Assembly: GCA_947495125.1 (NCBI GenBank)
Contig: CANLXL010000006.1
Location: forward strand, 244,554 to 308,553
DNA length: 64,000 nt
Direction of reading: 5' to 3'
DNA from: an uncultured Flaviramulus sp.
GTDB lineage: Bacteria; Bacteroidota; Bacteroidia; Flavobacteriales; Flavobacteriaceae
The notes under the pieces are model-generated. The model was given only the letters and a program-made list of their open reading frames with translations. It searched no databases and was not told the origin of the DNA. Position 1 is the first letter of the stretch; the number at the start of each line of letters is the position of its first letter. The translations under genes were made by a program, and so were the position numbers. Below, in pieces: positions 18,334-26,300 of this stretch.

Positions 18334-18764
18334 TATGCTTTTATATCTTCAATTAATTTCAGTTCTATCCCTGCTCTTTTTAAAAATTGTAACCCGGAAT
18401 CATCTTTATAAGCTTTGTTATACACCACTTTTACTATCCCTGCCTGATGAATTAATTTACTGCACTCTTTACAGGGTGATAAGGTAATATAAAGGGTGGC
18501 ACCTCTACACGATTGGGTCGATGAGGCTACTTTTAAAATGGCATTGGCTTCAGCATGCAAAACGTACCACTTTGTGTAATTGTCTTCATCTTCACAAAAG
18601 TTCTCAAATCCTGATGGTGTTCCGTTATAGCCATCAGAAATGATCATTTTATTTTTTACAATAATCGCGCCAACCTGTTTGCGCTTACAATACGACAACT
18701 TCCCCCATTCTTCAGCAATTCTTAAATACGCCTTATCGTACTTTAGTTGTTTTTGTTGCGGCAT
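18333..18764 (-). CDS. Cytidine/deoxycytidylate deaminase family protein (dCMP deaminase-like)
   Basis: The 143-residue protein has the zinc-deaminase signature: HAEANAIL with the His ligand and catalytic Glu, and PCKEC with the two Cys ligands. The extra NGTPSGFENFCEDED region is typical of the ComEB/dCMP deaminase branch, which supplies dUMP for thymidylate synthesis. The exact substrate is inferred. It is the first gene of a two-gene operon with the S41 protease (1-bp overlap). Confidence 0.85.
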   Translation of the reverse strand: MPQQKQLKYDKAYLRIAEEWGKLSYCKRKQVGAIIVKNKMIISDGYNGTPSGFENFCEDEDNYTKWYVLHAEANAILKVASSTQSCRGATLYITLSPCKECSKLIHQAGIVKVVYNKAYKDDSGLQFLKRAGIELKLIEDIKA

Positions 18765-18824
18765 GTATTTTTTTTAATTATGACCTGCTTTACTTATTTA
18801 AATTTTATGACTTGACATTTTCAA

Positions 18825-19262
18825 TTAAATGGTGACCTCAAAATCATCGTATCCTGGAACACAATTTGAATCATTACAGGTCATGAATTCAATGTCTCCG
18901 GAAATTTTAAAATGCGATTTACTTTTTACTTTAATGCGTTGGCTAAATGTAGCTTTTGTATTAAAATATTTTATGTTCATCTTGAAAGTAGGGTCGTTTA
19001 CAACATGTCCTTTATCTTCAGACATTCCTCCTACTAATTCATAGTTTTCATTTTCCTCAAAAATAAAAACCGTTGGTAAGGGGCCACCTTCGGGGATCTT
19101 TTGAGAATATAAATGATAATTAGTTTCTATATCTGCAGTAATGATGAGGTCGTACTCATTATCGGATACCTTTTTAATTTTTGAAGACCATTTTACAGGT
19201 TCAACAATTTGACAATAACTTGCCGAAGTTATTAAAAATACGATTATCAATAAGTTTTTCAT
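18825..19262 (-). CDS. Stand-alone DsbD N-terminal-like domain protein
   Basis: A signal peptide (MKNLLIIVFLITSASYC) precedes an immunoglobulin-like domain matching the periplasmic alpha domain of DsbD (VEPVKWSSKIKKVSDNEYDLIITADIETNYHLYSQKIPEGGPLPT, FEENENYELVGG). The cysteine pair is C129 and C134 in MTCNDSNCVPG, at the position of the redox pair of DsbD. The transmembrane and thioredoxin domains of DsbD are absent and not encoded next door. It could act as a periplasmic thiol-disulfide carrier; this is inference. Confidence 0.75.
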   Translation of the reverse strand: MKNLLIIVFLITSASYCQIVEPVKWSSKIKKVSDNEYDLIITADIETNYHLYSQKIPEGGPLPTVFIFEENENYELVGGMSEDKGHVVNDPTFKMNIKYFNTKATFSQRIKVKSKSHFKISGDIEFMTCNDSNCVPGYDDFEVTI

Positions 19263-19356
19263 TCCTGTTCTCTACTTAAATATTCGTTGTACATAACGAA
19301 GATACTTGGTTCGTATTTTAATTACAACGTAAGTTCGTTAAAGTTTTATGAAAATT

Positions 19357-19947
19357 TTAGCTTAAAAAGTCACTATTCAGTATCATAGGAATTACCAGTC
19401 CGACGACAATCGACGAAATGACCATGATCCAATCGCGTCTTGTGAATCTGAATATTGTCTGCACAATATAACCTAAAAACAATACCATAAAGACGATGAT
19501 CACCTGTGCCAATTCTATACCTAAGGCAAATTCGAGTAATAACATCAATTTATGATCTGAATCCCCTAAGAGCATATGGAACTCACGGGCAAAGCCCAAT
19601 CCATGTATCAAACCAAAGAATAGGGTTGAGAAAAATAAAATTCCTATTTTTTCTTTTTGAGCACCTTTACCCGCTGTAAATACGTTAAACAGTGCCACGA
19701 CTAAAATGGAAACCGGAATTAAAAACTCAACCAATTGTCCGTTGACGCTCACTACATTATATCCGGCTAATACAAGCGATAAAGTATGTCCTAAAGTGAA
19801 TAACGAAACCAGCAATAAAACACGCTTCCAGTCTTTAAAAAGATAGGGAACCGTCAGGGCTATTAAAAATAAAACGTGATCGTAAGCGTTGATATCTAAA
19901 ACATGATTGATACCATACTCCACATTGAACCAAAAATTTTCTAACAT
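19357..19947 (-). CDS. HupE/UreJ family membrane protein
   Basis: The 196-residue protein has about six hydrophobic segments with the conserved polar motifs of HupE/UreJ: YGINHVLDINAYDHVLFLIAL, FTLGHTLSLVLAGY and FFGLIHGLGFARE. Some family members are nickel or cobalt permeases, and histidines in these motifs are thought to bind metal. No urease or hydrogenase genes are nearby, so the role here is open. A TATATTTG -7 box lies upstream. Confidence 0.85.
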   Translation of the reverse strand: MLENFWFNVEYGINHVLDINAYDHVLFLIALTVPYLFKDWKRVLLLVSLFTLGHTLSLVLAGYNVVSVNGQLVEFLIPVSILVVALFNVFTAGKGAQKEKIGILFFSTLFFGLIHGLGFAREFHMLLGDSDHKLMLLLEFALGIELAQVIIVFMVLFLGYIVQTIFRFTRRDWIMVISSIVVGLVIPMILNSDFLS

Positions 19948-19969
19948 AACACTTATGATTTAGGGTCAT

Positions 19970-19977
19970 CAAATATA
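19970..19977 (-). promoter_or_regulatory. Probable -7 box of the HupE/UreJ gene
   Basis: TATATTTG on the minus strand fits TAnnTTTG, 22 nt before the start codon. The -33 element is not convincing. Confidence 0.45.
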
Positions 19978-20076
19978 CGATTAATTGTAATATTTTTAAA
20001 TTCTGCTCCTTTTTTGGCATCATATATAAAATATTTAATAAGATTCGCTATATGTGTAAAAAATCAACTATTACTA

Positions 20077-20084
20077 TATCTTTG
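20077..20084 (+). promoter_or_regulatory. Probable -7 box of the lipoprotein gene at 20109
   Basis: TATCTTTG fits TAnnTTTG. Its position implies initiation near 20091, which rules out the upstream in-frame start at 20052 and supports ATG 20109. Confidence 0.45.
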
Positions 20085-20108
20085 TGGTACATCATTTATA
20101 TTGTAAAA

Positions 20109-20627
20109 ATGAATATTAAAATTTTAGGCGTATTACTGTTGTTCGTTGTATTTGTTTCATGTAAGAACACTAAGGACGAAAACCCACAATCCGATGATGA
20201 GGAAAACGCCAAGCAAGATCTCTCTAAAGTCGATATTTCTAATCTTGATTATCTCGAGTTTACTTTAGATGAAAATACGGAGCGTGTGATTGAAAACTGG
20301 CAGGAGTATTTTGAGCTTGCCGATATTGTGGCCAATGTAAAGGATGGTGATCTTAGTTTTTTTAAAGATAATGACAGTCTTATTAACTCGCTTTTTAAGA
20401 ACTTGAAAGTAAAGAATCCTGACACCATTAAAACACCTTCGATTAGGGCACGCATAGTCGCTTTAGAAACGAAGTTTCGCAAACTTGAAAGTTTTTCAAA
20501 TTTAAGCACCACGAGCAACGATGAATTGAATAGTGCGATCAAAGAGTTTCTGCTATCATTTTCTCATTTAAATCTTCAGATGAATAAAAAAATGGAAGAT
20601 GATTCTCAGAACGTGCAAAAACCTTAA
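20109..20627 (+). CDS. Putative lipoprotein of unknown function
   Basis: From ATG 20109 the product has 172 residues and begins MNIKILGVLLLFVVFVSC, a clear lipoprotein signal with Cys at 18. A charged Asp/Glu/Asn linker follows, then a mostly helical region (ERVIENWQEYFELADIVANV, ARIVALETKFRKLESFSNL, LNSAIKEFLLSFSHLNLQMNKKM). I recognise no domain. It is monocistronic, on the plus strand, and diverges from the HupE gene; the two promoters lie about 100 bp apart. Confidence 0.7.
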   Translation: MNIKILGVLLLFVVFVSCKNTKDENPQSDDEENAKQDLSKVDISNLDYLEFTLDENTERVIENWQEYFELADIVANVKDGDLSFFKDNDSLINSLFKNLKVKNPDTIKTPSIRARIVALETKFRKLESFSNLSTTSNDELNSAIKEFLLSFSHLNLQMNKKMEDDSQNVQKP

Positions 20628-20799
20628 TGACTAAGAGTTATTTGTAATTAATCCACTGATTTGATACACTTCTATTAGAGGTATAGATTGCTTTTTGTTA
20701 AGATAAATTACATTGCGCACTTCAAAGTGACTGGAATTTCTTACTTTTAAAGAAAGTCAATGCTGTTTTGATTATTGATAAAATATTTAAGGTAGAAAA

Positions 20800-22515
20800 A
20801 TGAGGAGCATAGTTTTTATAATATTCTATTTGGTGCTTGTGCCTAATGGCTATTCACAACATTTTGATATCAGTGGTAAAGTTTCTAATGAAGCCGATTC
20901 GGCTATTGCGAATGTTCATGTGGTCATCAAAGGTTCATCAGATGGAGTTCATACCGATAAAAACGGAAACTATACTTTAAGTGTTAAACATGGTGATATT
21001 CTAACCTTTTCATACTTAGGCATGCAGACGGTCGATGTTCTTGTTAAAAATGAGAATACAGTTTTAAACGTGAAGTTAATCCCTCAGCAGGAATTGCTGG
21101 ATTCAGTAGTTATAAAAAAAAGAAAGCGTTATTCACCGAAAGCGTTATTGGCCGAATATCATCAAAATAAAAATTTAATCAAGACCTCAATGGGTATTAT
21201 TGATAAGGACCGAGCGTCCTTTTCGATTCAGATTATTGATGGCAAAAATTTAATACCTGTGGGAACGGATTTTTTGTATTCATTGCAGAATCTGTATCCA
21301 TCTATGCATGTGGATAGAGAAGACAAAAATCTTTATGACCCCAAGGTTTATTTGCAAAAATGGAGTTACAACTCACAACCAACTGCCATATTTGACGTTG
21401 ACGGTGTGATTTATGAACAGGCTCCAACATTTCTTGAGGTGAATGATATTGACCGCGTGGCCATATTAGTTAGAAATGGTGCTGTATCCAGATATGGAAC
21501 ACCCGGTATTGGAGGTGTTATCATTATCAATACGAAAAGTAGCAATTCAATGGCGAATGCCGGAATTAAAAGGCACTATGATAATTCAGACCTACGAGAT
21601 AGCTTATATCAAGTGATTAAATCACCTTCGATTTATGCACCGGAGCCTCCCTTATACATGAAGACATTTAAGAAAGCAAAATCGGAGTCTCATGCTCTGG
21701 CATTATTTGAAAAGGATAAAAAGGCATATCTGAATGCTCCATATTATTTTATGGATGTCTCAGATTACTTTTTTAATACCTGGGGTCAAAAGAAAACATC
21801 GTTGGATATATTGGCCTTTATGACAAAACGATTTTCTACCGATGTTGCTATCCTTAAAGCTATAGCATTCAAATATGAAGTACTGAATGAACCGGAACTT
21901 GCTTTTCAAATGTACCTCAGGATTTTAAATATAAAGCCGAGACACTCACAATCACATCGCGATATTTCAAATGCTTATGCGCAGCTTGGAAATTATAAAA
22001 ATGCGTTGAGCCGATATTTCAATTTCGAGTCGGTAATTAGAAGATTGGATTCTCTTGATTTTAGTGCTTCTGAAGTGAGTTCAGTTATGAAGACCGAATT
22101 ATCCAATATTATAAAATTACATGGAAAGCTCCTCAAGATTTCAGATGAAGTTGTAGATCGTAATATTGAAAGCCCGGGTACAAGATTACTTTTTGAATGG
22201 AATAATGATCAGGCCGAATTTGAAATTAGAGTTGTGGATACTGAAAACAACTATTATCGTTGGACCCATTTGAGATCTGAAAAGAATACTATAAAACAGT
22301 TCTTTTTTGATAAAACTTCCACAGGAGATCGGCAAATTCAAATCACCTATCATGGTAACCGAACGTCTGGTCCAACCTATTTAAAGACAACATTGTTTTT
22401 CAATTATGGAAAGCATGATCAAAAAAGTGAAAGTAGAATTTATAGGCTTTTCGAGGAAGGGGAGGATATTCAGTTAATGACATTTAACCCTTCCAAAAGT
22501 ACACTATCGAATTAA
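20800..22515 (+). CDS. Carboxypeptidase-regulatory-like / TonB-plug-like / TPR protein without a barrel
   Basis: The 571-residue protein has a signal peptide (MRSIVFIIFYLVLVPNGYSQ) and four recognisable parts. A CarboxypepD_reg-like domain at about 21-110 contains FDISGKVSNEADSAIANVHVVI and ILTFSYLGMQTVDV. A TonB plug-like stretch follows, where DVDGVIYEQ and ILVRNGAVSRYGTPGIGGVIIINTK near 205-250 mimic the plug of SusC-type receptors. A TPR-like helical repeat at about 355-430 includes EPELAFQMYLRILNIKPRHSQSHRDISNAYAQLGNYKNAL. The C-terminal beta domain, from RLLFEWNNDQAEFEIRV near 461, resembles DUF2135. The 22-strand barrel is missing, so it is not a transporter. Function unknown. Confidence 0.65.
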   Translation: MRSIVFIIFYLVLVPNGYSQHFDISGKVSNEADSAIANVHVVIKGSSDGVHTDKNGNYTLSVKHGDILTFSYLGMQTVDVLVKNENTVLNVKLIPQQELLDSVVIKKRKRYSPKALLAEYHQNKNLIKTSMGIIDKDRASFSIQIIDGKNLIPVGTDFLYSLQNLYPSMHVDREDKNLYDPKVYLQKWSYNSQPTAIFDVDGVIYEQAPTFLEVNDIDRVAILVRNGAVSRYGTPGIGGVIIINTKSSNSMANAGIKRHYDNSDLRDSLYQVIKSPSIYAPEPPLYMKTFKKAKSESHALALFEKDKKAYLNAPYYFMDVSDYFFNTWGQKKTSLDILAFMTKRFSTDVAILKAIAFKYEVLNEPELAFQMYLRILNIKPRHSQSHRDISNAYAQLGNYKNALSRYFNFESVIRRLDSLDFSASEVSSVMKTELSNIIKLHGKLLKISDEVVDRNIESPGTRLLFEWNNDQAEFEIRVVDTENNYYRWTHLRSEKNTIKQFFFDKTSTGDRQIQITYHGNRTSGPTYLKTTLFFNYGKHDQKSESRIYRLFEEGEDIQLMTFNPSKSTLSN

Positions 22516-22712
22516 CATAGTTGTGAATATGAGAGCACTAAATTATCATGATATTGAAGTTTTATGCTGAACTTATTTAGGAGGTTTTATGCTTATTATT
22601 TAACTCCCTTTGGTTTCTTCAAAGGGCATTCCTAAAAGATGAAACTTTAGCATTATTTTCGTAATAATAGTCTTTTAATATGAAATCCGTCCAGAAGCTT
22701 TATTAAAGCTCT
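22516..22712. other. Non-coding gap with a short hairpin
   Basis: No gene is seen. CCCTTTG (22607-22613) pairs with CAAAGGG (22621-22627) over 7 nt, without a T run. The gap ends at the first copy of the 27-bp repeat. Confidence 0.4.
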
Positions 22713-22739
22713 GTCCCCTAGAGGGGACTATAGGGGTGT
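22713..22739 (+). repeat. 27-bp palindrome-headed repeat, copy 1 (left boundary of the DUF559 unit)
   Basis: GTCCCC-TAGA-GGGGAC forms a 6-bp stem and is followed by TATAGGGGTGT. It reads inward toward the DUF559 gene, whose stop lies 9 bp away. It is inverted relative to copy 2 at 23121-23147. Confidence 0.8.
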
Positions 22740-22747
22740 ATTCCAAA

Positions 22748-23113
22748 CTATTTAACCAATTCATTCACAGCCTCTTCAATAACAAGTAAAACACTAAACA
22801 TATGATGTTTCACTTCATCATTCGAAAACCTTAAAAAATTAACACCACAAGTTTCCAGTTCACCTTGTCTTTTGGCATCGTACAAAAAACTATGGTCGTG
22901 ACTTTTTCCATCAATTTCAATAGCTAAGCCAATTTCATGACAGTAAAAATCAACAATATAATTTAACATGGGGACTTGCCTGTGGAATTGTACCCCACAA
23001 GCGCGACGTCTAATCTTTTTCCACAATAAAATTTCTGGGAAAGTACTATTTTTTCTTAACTGCCGAGCGCGTTGTTTTAATTCGGGATTATATGGGATGA
23101 TTTTGTTTCTCAT
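22748..23113 (-). CDS. DUF559 domain protein (Vsr/restriction-endonuclease-like fold)
   Basis: ATG 23113 begins MRNKIIPYNPELKQRARQLR, giving 121 residues; an in-frame GTG at 23122 falls in the flanking repeat and is rejected. The motifs are those of DUF559: NSTFPEILLWKKIRRRACGVQFHRQVPML, YIVDFYCHEIGLAIEIDGKSHD, and RQGELETCGVNFLRFSNDEV. VDFYC..GLAIEIDG carries the Asp and Glu of the PD-(D/E)xK-like core related to very-short-patch-repair nucleases. The biological role is unknown. The gene lies between inverted copies of a 27-bp repeat, and the repeat end GGGGTGT lies 8 bp before the start codon. Confidence 0.85.
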   Translation of the reverse strand: MRNKIIPYNPELKQRARQLRKNSTFPEILLWKKIRRRACGVQFHRQVPMLNYIVDFYCHEIGLAIEIDGKSHDHSFLYDAKRQGELETCGVNFLRFSNDEVKHHMFSVLLVIEEAVNELVK

Positions 23114-23120
23114 TTTCAGC

Positions 23121-23147
23121 ACACCCCTATGATCCCCTCAAGGGGAT
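23121..23147 (-). repeat. 27-bp palindrome-headed repeat, copy 2 (right boundary of the DUF559 unit)
   Basis: On the minus strand it reads ATCCCC-TTGA-GGGGAT then CATAGGGGTGT, the same design as copy 1 with compensating stem changes (G-C to A-T at the outer pair). It ends immediately before the DUF559 start codon. Confidence 0.8.
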
Positions 23148-23290
23148 ATGGCATTGATCAAAGCTTTTTAATTAATTGTCATGTTTAAAGCGCTGGTTAA
23201 ACTACAATTTTTTAAGCTTTTTGAAGTTACCATGTTATAAATGGTATTAAGCTTTGTGAATATTAATCTATAGCTTGTTTGTTTGGGAAT

Positions 23291-23317
23291 GTCCCCAAGA
23301 GGGAACTATAAGGGTGT
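23291..23317 (+). repeat. 27-bp repeat, degenerate solo copy 3
   Basis: GTCCCCAAGAGGGAAC followed by TATAAGGGTGT matches copy 1 at most positions, with the stem partly broken. It ends 9 bp beyond the polA stop codon. Confidence 0.65.
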
Positions 23318-23326
23318 TTCACCTTA

Positions 23327-26176
23327 TTAATGTGCCTCCAGCCAATTATCACCAACATCCATATCCACATCTAAAGGCACTTCCAGCTTATAGGCATTTT
23401 CCATTTCGGTCTTTACCAATGCTTTAATGCTGTCTAATTCGGGTTTGTAAACATCAAAAACCAATTCATCATGGACCTGTAAAAGCATTTTTGTTTTATA
23501 ATGGCCTTCTTGAAGTTTACCATAAATATTAATCATGGCGATTTTGATAATATCGGCAGCACTACCTTGAATGGGGGCATTTACCGCATTTCGTTCGGCC
23601 GCTCCTCGAACAACAGCATTTCGAGAGTTGATATCCTTTAAATAGCGACGACGCCCCAAAACGGTTTGTACATAGCCATGATCTCGGGCAAAATCAACCT
23701 GATCACTAATATAGTTTCGTAATTTAGGATAAGTCGCATAATAGGTTTCTATAAGCGCTTTAGATTCGCTACGGGATAAGTCGGTTTGATTGCTTAATCC
23801 GAAGGCAGAAACCCCGTAAATAATACCAAAGTTTACCGTTTTTGCGTTGCTACGTTGCTCTCGAGTGACTTCAGTAATGGGAACATCAAACACTTTTGAT
23901 GCTGTTGAAGCATGAATATCTTCTCCATTTTTAAAGGCCGAAATCATAGTTTCCTCTTTGCTCAATGCCGCAATAATACGCAGCTCTATTTGAGAATAAT
24001 CGGCAGCTAATAACGTATAATCTTCATTTCGCGGAATAAAGGCTTTCCTAACTTGTCTGCCACGTTCTGTACGAATAGGGATGTTTTGAAGATTCGGATT
24101 GTTGCTACTTAATCGACCGGTGGCCGCCACTGTTTGCATATAATCTGTATGGACATGCCCTGAGATTTCATCGACTTGGGTAGGTAAAGCATCCACATAG
24201 GTGCTCTTTAATTTAGATAAGCCTCTAAAATCTAAAATATGTTGAATGATTTCATGGTCTTTGGCTAAATACGACAAAATATCTTCAGAGGTTGAATACT
24301 GCCCGGTTTTGGTCTTCTTAGGTTTGTCAACCAGCTTTAGTTTTTCGAATAAAATAACACCGAGTTGTTTTGGTGAGGCAATATTGAACTCTTCTCCGGC
24401 TTCAGTATAAATTTTAGATTCTAAAGATTGAATATCCTTGTTGAGTTCTTCCGATAGGCCATTCAAAAAACCTTTATCCAGATTAATACCTTCCAACTCC
24501 ATGGCGGCTAAAACGCGTAGCAACGGAATTTCAATCTCATCAAAGAGTTTTTGGGTGTTCGCTTCTCCAAGTTCTTTTTCAAAATGCTCTTTGAGTTGCA
24601 ATGTGATGTCGGCATCTTCAACAGCATATTCCGTTTGTTTGTCTAAGGGAACGTCCCGCATGGATAGCTGATTTTTCCCCTTTTTACCAACAAGTTCTGT
24701 GATTGAGATCGGGGTATAATTCAAATAGGTTTCCGCCAGAACATCCATATTATGACGCATATCCGGATTTATAAGGTAATGCGCTAACATGGTATCAAAT
24801 AATTTTCCTTTGACCTCAACCTGGTATTTGGCTAAAACCTTAATATCGTATTTTAAATTCTGACCAATTTTCTCAATATGTTCTGCTTCAAAAAACGGGC
24901 GAAGTTGTTCAATAAGGTCCTGAGCGTCGCTTTTATCTTCGGGGAACGGGATGTAAAACCCCTTGCCAACCTCCCAGGAAAAGGCGATACCAACCAATTC
25001 TGCGGTAATGGGGTTAAGACCTGTGGTTTCGGTATCAAAGCATACCGAGGTTTGATTCATTAAATTCTTGATGAATAGTTTTGTGGCGATTCCCGGTGCT
25101 ACGCTTTGATAAAAATGCGAGGTGGTTCCAATTGTTTTTCGTGTGTGTTCTGAAACCGTTTCGGTTGCCGATCCCGGGTCTGCTCCGAACAAGGAAAATT
25201 GACCGGATCCTGCCGAAGTTGGTGCTTTTGGTGTTGATTTAGTTTCTGGCTTTGATGCAGCCTCTTTGTCATTTTCGGTTGAAGACTCAGTAGAAGCTGC
25301 AAACGTTTTATTAAAATTATCAATTAAGCGACGAAATTCTAATTCTTGAAAAATGGTCGTTACTTTGGCTATATCCGGCTCAGACATTTCAAAGTCCTTT
25401 TCATTGAATTGAACCGGAACATCCAACATAATCGTGGCGAGCTTTTTCGAAAGTAATCCTAAATCACCATGAGCTTCAATTTTCTCCTTCATTTTGCCTT
25501 TTAACTCATGCGTATTGGCTAAAAGGTTTTCCATGCTGCCATAGAGTCCTAAGAATTTTTTGGCTGTTTTTTCACCTACACCCGGCAATCCGGGAATATT
25601 GTCACTGGAATCACCCATCATCCCTAAAAAATCAATAACCTGAAGTGGATCTGTCACTTCAAATTTTTTCTGTACCTCGGGAATGCCCCAGGTTTCATAG
25701 CCGCCTCCAAAAACGGGGCGGTACATAAAAATATTTTCAGAAACCAGTTGCGCAAAATCCTTATCGGGTGTAACCATAAAGGTTTTGTAGCCTTCCTTTT
25801 CGGCTTGTTTGGAGAGCGTTCCTATAACATCATCAGCCTCATAACCTTCTTTTACCATAATAGGAATATGCATGGCCTTTAAAATATTTTGAATATAAGG
25901 TACTGCAATTTTTATAGCTTCGGGCGTTTCGTCTCTATTGGCTTTATAAGCCTCGTACATTTCAACACGATCGGCACTTCCGCCTTTGTCAAAACAAACG
26001 GCCAAATGATCCGGGCGTTCACGTTTAATAACATCTAAAAGTGAATTCATAAAACCCATAATGGCTGAAGTGTCAACACCTTTAGAGTTAATTCTGGGGT
26101 TTTTGATAAAAGCGTAATACCCTCTAAAAATTAGGGCATAGGCATCAACTAGAAAAAGACGTTTTTGATCTGACAT
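23327..26176 (-). CDS. polA: DNA polymerase I
   Basis: The 949-residue protein has all three Pol I domains. The 5'-3' exonuclease occupies about 1-290 (LFLVDAYALIFRGYYAF, EGYEADDVIGTL, GDSSDNIPGLPGVGEKTA). The 3'-5' exonuclease follows, with CFDTETTGLNP near 378-388 keeping the metal-binding Asp and Glu, so proofreading should be active. The polymerase domain has motif A ADYSQIELR near 723, motif B NAKTVNFGIIYG with Phe at the nucleotide-selecting position, and motif C VHDELVFD near 900. A Ser/Lys/Pro-rich linker lies between the exonuclease domains. The gene is monocistronic, with a TAGCTTTG -7 box upstream. Confidence 0.96.
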   Translation of the reverse strand: MSDQKRLFLVDAYALIFRGYYAFIKNPRINSKGVDTSAIMGFMNSLLDVIKRERPDHLAVCFDKGGSADRVEMYEAYKANRDETPEAIKIAVPYIQNILKAMHIPIMVKEGYEADDVIGTLSKQAEKEGYKTFMVTPDKDFAQLVSENIFMYRPVFGGGYETWGIPEVQKKFEVTDPLQVIDFLGMMGDSSDNIPGLPGVGEKTAKKFLGLYGSMENLLANTHELKGKMKEKIEAHGDLGLLSKKLATIMLDVPVQFNEKDFEMSEPDIAKVTTIFQELEFRRLIDNFNKTFAASTESSTENDKEAASKPETKSTPKAPTSAGSGQFSLFGADPGSATETVSEHTRKTIGTTSHFYQSVAPGIATKLFIKNLMNQTSVCFDTETTGLNPITAELVGIAFSWEVGKGFYIPFPEDKSDAQDLIEQLRPFFEAEHIEKIGQNLKYDIKVLAKYQVEVKGKLFDTMLAHYLINPDMRHNMDVLAETYLNYTPISITELVGKKGKNQLSMRDVPLDKQTEYAVEDADITLQLKEHFEKELGEANTQKLFDEIEIPLLRVLAAMELEGINLDKGFLNGLSEELNKDIQSLESKIYTEAGEEFNIASPKQLGVILFEKLKLVDKPKKTKTGQYSTSEDILSYLAKDHEIIQHILDFRGLSKLKSTYVDALPTQVDEISGHVHTDYMQTVAATGRLSSNNPNLQNIPIRTERGRQVRKAFIPRNEDYTLLAADYSQIELRIIAALSKEETMISAFKNGEDIHASTASKVFDVPITEVTREQRSNAKTVNFGIIYGVSAFGLSNQTDLSRSESKALIETYYATYPKLRNYISDQVDFARDHGYVQTVLGRRRYLKDINSRNAVVRGAAERNAVNAPIQGSAADIIKIAMINIYGKLQEGHYKTKMLLQVHDELVFDVYKPELDSIKALVKTEMENAYKLEVPLDVDMDVGDNWLEAH

Positions 26177-26198
26177 TTGAATGATTTTGATAGAAAAT

Positions 26199-26206
26199 CA
26201 AAGCTA
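26199..26206 (-). promoter_or_regulatory. Probable -7 box of polA
   Basis: TAGCTTTG on the minus strand fits TAnnTTTG, 22 nt before the polA ATG. No clear TTG at -33. Confidence 0.45.
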
Positions 26207-26300
26207 CGAAAAGTTATTACTTAATTGAAATAATAAAATTTAATGTTTTGAAGGTCTTTGATTAGAAAGGCCAAATTATATGACTTAGGATAGGAATCGA

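Larger units (their letters stand above)
22713..23147. mobile_element. Putative repeat-bounded DUF559 cassette
   Basis: A 435-bp unit: inward-facing 27-bp repeat, DUF559 gene, inward-facing 27-bp repeat. It is laid out like a minimal transposable element or a REP-associated gene. Degenerate solo copies of the same repeat occur at 23291-23317 and at the IS insertion site near 40726/41691. Mobility is inferred; no target duplication was identified. Confidence 0.45.
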
